Below, piece after piece: positions 1-4,574 of a stretch of DNA of 6,499 nucleotides; position 1 is the stretch's first letter, and every line of letters begins with the position of its first letter. Under the pieces are notes generated by a model that worked only from the letters and a program-made list of their open reading frames with translations, made no database searches and was not told the origin of the DNA. This stretch comes from Clostridiales bacterium UBA6363. Lineage in GTDB: Bacteria > Bacillota > Clostridia > UBA1381. Made by a program: the position numbers and the translations under genes. Location: the NCBI GenBank assembly GCA_002438865.1, contig DJRJ01000046.1, positions 14,037-20,535 of the forward strand. The letters are read 5' to 3'.

Positions 1-2
1 TC

Positions 3-1535
3 AGCAGCGATTATGTCGGCAAGCAGGGCGATATGGTGATTAAAAACCAAAAAGACCTGATATGCTTTGTTCCCGACACCTCGTCAAGTTCGGAGTCGGA
101 GAAATATGTAATATATTCTGTTTTAAATGACGCCGTTGTGGGTTATAAAAACGGCTCTATGAGCCAGATAGACATAAAATCGTCAACCACCTGCTACAAA
201 GGCACTATGGCAAGCACATATGCGGCTGTAAAGGGCGAAATGGAAATGGGCGACATACTGCGTGTACGCCGTGACAACAAGGGCGACGTTGATTATGTGG
301 TTTATTCAAAGGGCAATATGGAAGGCCCGATAAAGGTTACAAGTACCGATATGGTGAAGAACTATATAAAGAATTCTTCAACACAAGTTATGCGTGACGG
401 TAACAAGGTTACGTCCGGCGCAGTAAGCGTGAACGACGTTATCTATTACAGCGATGATTTGAATATGCTGCTCGCATACTCGGAAAAGGCAACGGGCATT
501 TACGAGAGTGCGTCTCCGTCACGTGACCAGCCGAACAGCATAACGATTTCGGGAAAAACGTACAGCGTTGAAAGTGCGGAGGCGTTTAACGATTTGTCGT
601 CAAGCGGTCCGTTCAGATACGGCGATACGATTACCGTTATCTTAGGCAAAAACGGAGCTGTTGCAGGCGTTGTAACGTCTGCGGAAACAACGCAGACAAC
701 AAAGTACGGCTTACTTGTCGAGGCAGGCAAAAAGAACTTTACAAACAATGACGGAACAACGTATTCAAGCTATTATGCGGACATAATAGCCGCAGACGGT
801 GTAAGATACGAATATGCGGTGTCAAACGATTGCTCAAGCTATCTGTGCTCGGTTGTAAAGGCAAGCTTTGAAAACGGAAAAACAACCGTAAGAAAGCAGA
901 ACGGACAGGGCGGAGCAAGCGGCAAGGTTGATGCGGCAGACTTCACAATCGGCGGCGAAAGGGTTGCCGACGACTGCAAGATTATAGACACAATCGGTTA
1001 TTACAATACCGATACGCCTATTTATAAATCGGTATATCTGCAAAGACTTGACGGTATGACGCTCACCTCGTCAAACGTCCGCTACAGCGCAAAGAATGCG
1101 AACGGAGAAATATCGGAACTGATACTTCTGGACGCAACGTGCGATTGCTACGAATACGGACTTGTAACAAGCGGAAACAGCAAGACAAATACGTATAAAG
1201 TGGATATTGACGGAGTGCAGTATCAGACGCAGTCCTCCTCGGGAGCATACGTGTACACGCCGTGCAAGGCGCTTGTTTCGGGCGGTGCGCTTGAAATAAA
1301 GAGTTCGCTCAAGAGTCCGAGCGGAACGGCAAAAAATCTCACTCAGTCGACAATTGAGATTAACGGCACGGAATACAAGTTGAGCGACAAGGTTGTTGTT
1401 TATACCAACAAGGCGGCGGGATATTATAACAAAGCGTCGATTAATGACGTTATAAACGGCGATTACTCATACACCGTATATTATGATAAACCGCAGTCGG
1501 AGGGCGGCAGAATAAGGGTAATAATAGCAAAATAA
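3..1535 (+). CDS. C-terminal part of a large surface-type beta-repeat protein (5' truncated)
   Basis: The frame is open from the first complete codon (base 3) to TAA at 1533-1535, giving 510 visible residues; the ATG at base 33 is probably internal, because no stop or ribosome site precedes it. The composition is rich in Ser, Thr, Gly, Asn, Tyr and Val, with short alternating hydrophobic stretches typical of extracellular beta domains. Similar segments recur: MGDILRVRR at bases 246-272, YGDTITVILGKNGAV at 618-662, and DGVRYEY and DGVQYQT after EYGLV or KYGLLV. This resembles the C-terminal region of clostridial proteins carrying N-terminal SLH cell-wall-binding domains, but no SLH domain, signal peptide, LPXTG motif or membrane anchor lies in the window, so that assignment is inference. 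The fragment contains several cysteines, including a CDC at about 1140-1148. No catalytic motif is recognised. Its message appears to run to the terminator at 1721-1760. Confidence 0.8.
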   Translation, partial: SSDYVGKQGDMVIKNQKDLICFVPDTSSSSESEKYVIYSVLNDAVVGYKNGSMSQIDIKSSTTCYKGTMASTYAAVKGEMEMGDILRVRRDNKGDVDYVVYSKGNMEGPIKVTSTDMVKNYIKNSSTQVMRDGNKVTSGAVSVNDVIYYSDDLNMLLAYSEKATGIYESASPSRDQPNSITISGKTYSVESAEAFNDLSSSGPFRYGDTITVILGKNGAVAGVVTSAETTQTTKYGLLVEAGKKNFTNNDGTTYSSYYADIIAADGVRYEYAVSNDCSSYLCSVVKASFENGKTTVRKQNGQGGASGKVDAADFTIGGERVADDCKIIDTIGYYNTDTPIYKSVYLQRLDGMTLTSSNVRYSAKNANGEISELILLDATCDCYEYGLVTSGNSKTNTYKVDIDGVQYQTQSSSGAYVYTPCKALVSGGALEIKSSLKSPSGTAKNLTQSTIEINGTEYKLSDKVVVYTNKAAGYYNKASINDVINGDYSYTVYYDKPQSEGGRIRVIIAK

Positions 1536-1571
1536 TGCCCCATACTCCGTGGGGCAGGGGCTTGCTCCTGC
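1536..1571 (+). repeat. Two overlapping hairpins directly after the stop codon
   Basis: TGCCCCA (1536-1542) pairs perfectly with TGGGGCA (1550-1556) across a 7-nt loop. GCAGGGG (1554-1560) pairs with CTCCTGC (1565-1571) across the loop CTTG, with one G-T pair. The two stems share bases 1554-1556, so they cannot both form fully in one molecule. Neither is followed by a T-run, so they are not intrinsic terminators. They look like part of the palindromic-repeat cluster that continues downstream. Confidence 0.6.
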
Positions 1572-1601
1572 AGAAAATGCATACAATATTTCGATATGTC
1601 T

Positions 1602-1661
1602 GCAATTCACGGTAGGGGACGATGCTTCGGGTCGATGTGGGCATCGACCCCTACAAATTGC
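1602..1661. repeat. Imperfect 60-nt palindromic element
   Basis: Nested inverted arms are visible: GCAATT (1602-1607) with AATTGC (1656-1661); then GTAGGGG, a mismatched A, and CGATGC (1612-1625) with GCATCG, A and CCCCTAC (1641-1654). This leaves a 15-nt loop at 1626-1640. An alternative fold pairs GGGTCGATG (1629-1637) with CATCGACCC (1642-1650) and competes with the first. It resembles the short GTAGGGG/CCCCTAC palindromic repeats scattered in intergenic regions of many bacteria; membership of a named family cannot be shown from one window. Confidence 0.6.
1626..1655 (+). repeat. 30-bp hairpin repeat, copy 1
   Basis: The unit begins TTCGGGTCGATG and ends ACCCCTACA. It contains a perfect 9-bp stem (1629-1637 with 1642-1650) and loop TGGG. 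It matches copy 2 at 1678-1707 over its whole length except at three positions, two of which are paired with each other in the stem. It lies inside the larger palindrome at 1602-1661. Confidence 0.7.
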
Positions 1662-1677
1662 GAAAACTGCACGCCGT

Positions 1678-1707
1678 TTCGGGTTGATGAGGGCATCAAC
1701 CCCTACA
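1678..1707 (+). repeat. 30-bp hairpin repeat, copy 2
   Basis: The unit begins TTCGGGTTGATG and ends ACCCCTACA. GGGTTGATG (1681-1689) pairs perfectly with CATCAACCC (1694-1702) across loop AGGG. Relative to copy 1, a C-G stem pair has become T-A, so pairing is kept. Unlike copy 1 it lacks a left GTAGGGG arm, so it is the right-hand part of the element only. Confidence 0.7.
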
Positions 1708-1720
1708 GATACTATGTGAC

Positions 1721-1760
1721 AAAGACGATGTAAAAAATTATTTTTTACATCGTCTTTTTT
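1721..1760 (+). terminator. Strong intrinsic terminator of the surface-protein gene
   Basis: A perfect 17-bp inverted repeat, AAAGACGATGTAAAAAA (1721-1737) with its complement (1741-1757), closes on a 3-nt TTA loop and runs into six Ts (1755-1760). The A-rich 5' arm means it could work in both directions. It sits 186 nt past the stop codon, so the preceding message has an unusually long, structured 3' UTR. Confidence 0.9.
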
Positions 1761-1899
1761 GCTTTTGCAGAAAAATGCCGATATAGCACTTTATCCAAAA
1801 TCATCCAATATTTTCTTGTCGAAAAGGCTCGTATTGTGAAAAATGCAACAAAAATCGGGTGTTTATTTTGTACAATTGTTGAAAATAACAAAAATTTCC
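1761..1899. other. AT-rich leader upstream of the sigma-factor promoter
   Basis: No open reading frame with a ribosome site is visible here. The stretch contains the short palindromes TTGTACAA (1868-1875) and ACAATTGT (1872-1879), which overlap, and the inverted repeat TTGTT-N6-AACAA (1876-1891), which ends 8 bp before the -35 box. These could be an UP-element-like AT-rich region or an operator; the sequence does not distinguish the two. Confidence 0.4.
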
Positions 1900-1928
1900 T
1901 TGACAAGAACATTATGGAATGGTATAAT
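1900..1928 (+). promoter_or_regulatory. Perfect-consensus sigma-A promoter of the sigma-factor unit
   Basis: TTGACA (1900-1905) and TATAAT (1923-1928) are separated by exactly 17 bp, so both hexamers and the spacing match the housekeeping consensus. Transcription would start near 1935, leaving a 5' UTR of about 30 nt. The -35 box lies within a small palindrome, CTTGACAAG (1899-1907). Confidence 0.9.
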
Positions 1929-1947
1929 TAATATGTACTTATATCAG

Positions 1948-1955
1948 AAAGGAAG
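1948..1955 (+). promoter_or_regulatory. Ribosome binding site supporting the GTG start of the sigma gene
   Basis: AAAGGAAG ends 9 nt before the GTG at 1965. No ATG in the sigma-factor frame lies at usable spacing, so this site decides the start. Confidence 0.75.
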
Positions 1956-1964
1956 ATAATTTCA

Positions 1965-2612
1965 GTGACCGGACTAAAGCCTGAAGTATTTGGGGAGGTT
2001 TCCGACGAGGAGCTGATAAATGCCGCAAAAAACGGCAGTTCAGGTGCGTGGGAGGAAATATTTTTCAGATACAGACATCTCGTTCGTCCGAAAAAGGAAA
2101 CTAAGTTTCTTGTCGGTGCGGAGGAAAACGATGTTATGCAGGAGCGTCGGCTGGGATTGTATTCCGCAGTAAAGGAGTTTGACGCAGAAAAATGTCCGCA
2201 TTTTGCGGCGTTTGCGAAGCGATGTGTGGATAATCGCCTCTCTGCCGCAATAACGGCGGCTCTGCGAAAAAAGCATCTTCCGCTGAATTCTTACGTTTCG
2301 CTTGATAAAGAATCTGACGAGAAAGACGGTACATCTGTGTTTCCGGTATTTACCGTTTCCGATAATTCCCGAAATCCGGAAGATATATTGATTGACCGTG
2401 AGAATAAAAATGATATGGAGTATAGGATAAGCAGAGAACTGAGCAGTCTTGAAGCAACGGTGCTTTCAAAATTCCTTGACGGCGACAGCTACAGGGAAAT
2501 AGCACGGCAGATAGGCAGAGATGAAAAGTCCGTTGACAATGCAATGCAGCGCATAAAGCGCAGAATGAGGAAGAACAAAGACATTATCTGCGGTTCGCAT
2601 ACATCGGGGTAA
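1965..2612 (+). CDS. RNA polymerase sigma factor, SigH (Spo0H)-like sigma-70 family
   Basis: This 215-residue protein matches the usual SigH length (about 210-220) and directs RNA polymerase to a specific promoter class; in Bacillus SigH drives transition-phase and early sporulation genes. Region 2 spans roughly residues 25-105: FLVGAEENDVMQE (48-60) and GLYSAVKEFD (64-73) match the core-binding and -10-reading helices, followed by KKHLPLNSYVSLD (102-114), a hallmark of SigH. Region 4, with its helix-turn-helix, covers about 159-204 (LSSLEATVL, then YREIARQIGRDEKSVDNA). The residue after the conserved QE is Arg61 where family members usually have Gly, and residues 41-46 (RPKKET) are also atypical. 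GTG is the start, set by the ribosome site at 1948-1955. It heads a probable two-gene operon with the zinc-ribbon gene 45 nt downstream and lacks the rpmG-secE-nusG neighbours of Bacillus sigH, so it could be a paralogue. Confidence 0.88.
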   Translation: MTGLKPEVFGEVSDEELINAAKNGSSGAWEEIFFRYRHLVRPKKETKFLVGAEENDVMQERRLGLYSAVKEFDAEKCPHFAAFAKRCVDNRLSAAITAALRKKHLPLNSYVSLDKESDEKDGTSVFPVFTVSDNSRNPEDILIDRENKNDMEYRISRELSSLEATVLSKFLDGDSYREIARQIGRDEKSVDNAMQRIKRRMRKNKDIICGSHTSG

Positions 2613-2657
2613 TCTGCAAGGAGAAACAGGGTAAACTATCAAAGTGAGGTAAGAAAA

Positions 2658-2936
2658 ATGTACGAAGACAAGACACTGGTATGTAAGGATTGCGGTAAGG
2701 AATTTATATTCTCCGCAGGTGAACAGGAATTTTATGCAGAAAAGGGATTTCAGAATGAACCCCTGCGCTGTAAGGACTGCCGTCAGGCAAGAAAGAACAG
2801 CGCAAGAGGTAACAAGGAAATGTTTGAAATCGTTTGCGCAAACTGCGGAAAGGTGGACAAGGTTCCTTTTGAACCCAGACACGACAGACCGGTATATTGC
2901 AGCGAATGCTTTGCAAGTATGAGCGAAAATAACTGA
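2658..2936 (+). CDS. Small protein with two zinc ribbons (zf-trcl-like)
   Basis: The 92-residue protein has four CXXC knuckles: C9/C12 with C38/C41, and C60/C63 with C81/C84. The spacing fits two separate zinc-ribbon modules joined by a basic linker (RQARKNSARG, 42-51). The N-terminal module (EDKTLVCKDCGKEF and EFYAEKGF) matches the probable zinc-ribbon family common in Firmicutes, and the second (PVYCSECF) resembles the CXXC half found in many such proteins. The role is not established; RNA, DNA or ribosome binding is possible. A GTGAGGT ribosome site (2644-2650) lies 7 nt before the ATG. An extra Shine-Dalgarno-like AAGGAGA (2618-2624) has no start codon at usable distance. With only 45 nt after the sigma gene and no promoter seen between them, the two are probably co-transcribed. 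The terminator at 2968-3008 ends the unit. Confidence 0.85.
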   Translation: MYEDKTLVCKDCGKEFIFSAGEQEFYAEKGFQNEPLRCKDCRQARKNSARGNKEMFEIVCANCGKVDKVPFEPRHDRPVYCSECFASMSENN

Positions 2937-2967
2937 TATAGATTTTTATTTTGGGGAGTTTGATTTT

Positions 2968-3008
2968 CGCCTGTCGACAATATTTTTTCGGCAGGCGTAT
3001 CTTTTTTT
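2968..3008 (+). terminator. Intrinsic terminator after the zinc-ribbon gene
   Basis: CGCCTGTCGA (2968-2977) pairs with TCGGCAGGCG (2988-2997), a 10-bp stem with one G-T pair and a 10-nt loop. A seven-T run follows at 3002-3008 after a 4-nt gap. It separates the sigma/zinc-ribbon unit from the purF promoter. Confidence 0.85.
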
Positions 3009-3032
3009 GTTTAATTTGCCGTGATAATAAAA

Positions 3033-3061
3033 TTGACTTTGCAAACGTTATATTATATAAT
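3033..3061 (+). promoter_or_regulatory. Sigma-A promoter of purF
   Basis: TTGACT (3033-3038) and TATAAT (3056-3061) are 17 bp apart. Transcription would begin near 3068, giving a leader of about 36 nt. That is too short for a purine riboswitch, and no riboswitch-like structure is seen. Confidence 0.85.
3039..3053 (+). promoter_or_regulatory. Possible LacI/CcpA-type operator in the purF promoter spacer
   Basis: TTGCAAACGTTATAT fits the Gram-positive cre consensus WTGNAANCGNWNNCW at all defined positions except one (A instead of C at 3052). It also contains GCAAACGTT, the core of LacI-family sites such as the enterobacterial PurR box. It lies between the -35 and -10 boxes, where binding would block polymerase. 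The match is to a degenerate motif, so chance is possible. Confidence 0.35.
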
Positions 3062-3103
3062 AATTATGTACAGTATTTATCCCGTAATGAAAGGTAAAAG
3101 CAT

Positions 3104-4480
3104 ATGTCAGACAGAAAAATCAGAGAAGAATGCGGTATTTTCGGAATATACGATCCCAAAGGCGAGTGTGCAAAATCCGTGTATTACGGCTTGTACGCAC
3201 TTCAGCACAGGGGACAGGAAAGCTGCGGTATTGCGGTAAACAATAACCGTGAAATATCGTATTACAAGGGTATGGGACTTGTGAACGAGGTTTTCAATAA
3301 CGAAATACTCGATAAGCTTAACGGAAATATGGCCATCGGTCATGTAAGATATTCCACTACGGGAGAATCTTTGAGAGAAAACGCCCAGCCGCTCGTACTG
3401 CGGTACATAAAAGGAACAATTGCGCTTGCGCATAACGGAAATATTCCCAATAAAGTCGAACTTGAAAGGGAATTAAGCCGTGGCGGCGCAATTTTCCAGA
3501 CAACCACCGATACGGAAATGATAGCATATACAATCGCAAAGCACCGTATCAATTCGGGCAGTATAGAAAAAGCTGTTGAAAAATCATACGAAAATCTGAC
3601 GGGCGCATTTTCACTTTTGATAATGAGTCCGCAAAAGCTTATCGCCTGCCGTGACCCGTGGGGATTCCGTCCTCTTTGTATGGGCAGAAAGGGCGATGCG
3701 ATTGTGTTTGCGTCCGAAACATGTGCGCTTGATACGTTGGGCGCACGGTACGAGCGTGACCTTGAGCCGGGCGAGATAGTTGTCGTAAAGGACGGCGAGG
3801 TGGTATCGATAAAAACACATACCAATAAATATCCGCATACGATGTGCATATTTGAATATCTCTATTTTGCACGCCCCGACTCGATTTTGGAGGGACAGTC
3901 CGCACACGATTCGAGAATGCTTGCCGGAAAATATCTCGCACAGGAATATCCCGTTGATGCGGACGTGGTAATAGGCGTTCCCGATTCGGGCCTTTCCGCC
4001 GCTATGGGATATGCCCGTGAAACGGGTATACCTTACGGCATAGGCTTTGTAAAGAATAAGTACATAGGCAGAACGTTTATCGAGCCTACGCAGGCAATGC
4101 GTGAAAATGCGGTAAGAATAAAGCTTAACGTATTAAGGAGTACGGTAGAGGGGAAAAGAGTTGTTATGGTGGACGACTCCGTTGTGCGTGGAACAACGTC
4201 AAAAAGGATAGTTGCGCTCTTACGCAAATTCGGCGCAAAAGAGGTTCACGTGCGCTCGTCCGCACCGCCGTTTATGTATCCGTGCTATTTCGGTACAGAC
4301 GTGCCGTCAAAAGAACAGCTTATCGCTACAGGTCATACGCTTGACGAAATGTGTGAGATAATCGGCGCCGACAGTCTCGGATTTTTAAGCATAGAAAATC
4401 TGAAAAAGATAATCCCGAACGCAAAATGCGGCTTCTGTGACGGCTGTTTCAGCGGTAAGTATCCGGTTGATGTGGAATAA
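3104..4480 (+). CDS. purF: Amidophosphoribosyltransferase (glutamine PRPP amidotransferase)
   Basis: This cytoplasmic enzyme makes 5-phosphoribosylamine from PRPP and glutamine, the first committed step of purine synthesis. The 458-residue length fits the Bacillus-type family (about 460-480). The N-terminal Ntn glutaminase domain begins at Cys10 (CGIFGIYDP) after a nine-residue propeptide MSDRKIREE, which is expected to be cleaved to expose the Cys nucleophile; YALQHRGQESCGIA (31-44), GHVRYSTTG (79-87) and AHNGN (109-113) are glutaminase motifs. The phosphoribosyltransferase domain carries the PRPP loop VVMVDDSVVRGTTS (353-366). Cys248, Cys394, Cys445 and Cys448 correspond to the four 4Fe-4S ligands of the Bacillus enzyme; Cys442 is an additional nearby cysteine. 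The ATG is set by a stop codon at 3095-3097 just upstream in frame and by AAAGGT at 3090-3095. The gene stands alone, not in a pur operon, with its own promoter and terminators. Confidence 0.97.
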   Translation: MSDRKIREECGIFGIYDPKGECAKSVYYGLYALQHRGQESCGIAVNNNREISYYKGMGLVNEVFNNEILDKLNGNMAIGHVRYSTTGESLRENAQPLVLRYIKGTIALAHNGNIPNKVELERELSRGGAIFQTTTDTEMIAYTIAKHRINSGSIEKAVEKSYENLTGAFSLLIMSPQKLIACRDPWGFRPLCMGRKGDAIVFASETCALDTLGARYERDLEPGEIVVVKDGEVVSIKTHTNKYPHTMCIFEYLYFARPDSILEGQSAHDSRMLAGKYLAQEYPVDADVVIGVPDSGLSAAMGYARETGIPYGIGFVKNKYIGRTFIEPTQAMRENAVRIKLNVLRSTVEGKRVVMVDDSVVRGTTSKRIVALLRKFGAKEVHVRSSAPPFMYPCYFGTDVPSKEQLIATGHTLDEMCEIIGADSLGFLSIENLKKIIPNAKCGFCDGCFSGKYPVDVE

Positions 4481-4488
4481 TAGGCGAA

Positions 4489-4540
4489 AAAATCAAAAGT
4501 TTCGGATTTTGACACTCCAAAATCCGAAACTTTTGATTTT
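4489..4540. terminator. Bidirectional terminator between convergent purF and aroA
   Basis: A perfect 22-bp inverted repeat (4489-4510 with 4519-4540) encloses the 8-nt loop GACACTCC. Each arm begins AAAATC or AAAATCC and ends in TTTT, so on either strand the hairpin ends in a short T-run. It begins 8 nt past the purF stop and can serve both genes. Confidence 0.9.
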
Positions 4541-4550
4541 AAGCCATTCT

Positions 4551-4574
4551 TGTCGACAGGGTCGGCATTTTTTT
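4551..4574 (+). terminator. Second, classical terminator for purF
   Basis: TGTCGAC (4551-4557) pairs with GTCGGCA (4561-4567), seven pairs including one G-T, around a 3-nt loop AGG, followed directly by seven Ts (4568-4574). The T-run overlaps the aroA stop codon (complement of 4573-4575). It would catch plus-strand transcripts that pass the first hairpin. Confidence 0.65.

Noticed and set aside
1626..1707. Possible minimal CRISPR (two 30-bp repeats with a 22-bp spacer)
   Set aside because: Only two copies, a short spacer, hairpins extending into the flank, no cas genes and a larger palindrome around copy 1; a dispersed palindromic repeat explains it better.
2466..2882. 138-codon minus-strand frame spanning the sigma and zinc-ribbon genes
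   Set aside because: It overlaps two well-supported genes on the other strand and looks like a compositional shadow.
3062..3103. Possible purine riboswitch in the purF leader
   Set aside because: The leader is only about 36 nt and shows no paired helices of the purine aptamer.
3021..3239. 72-codon plus-strand frame before purF
   Set aside because: It runs through the purF promoter and overlaps the start of purF in another frame; there is no ribosome site.
3340..3849. 169-codon open frame on the minus strand
   Set aside because: It is antisense to the glutaminase domain of purF, with no ribosome site or recognisable motif.
2970..4560. CCTGTCGACAA at 2970-2980 and its exact reverse complement at 4550-4560, both in terminators
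   Set aside because: An 11-base match within 6.5 kb is expected by chance, and the flanks do not match.
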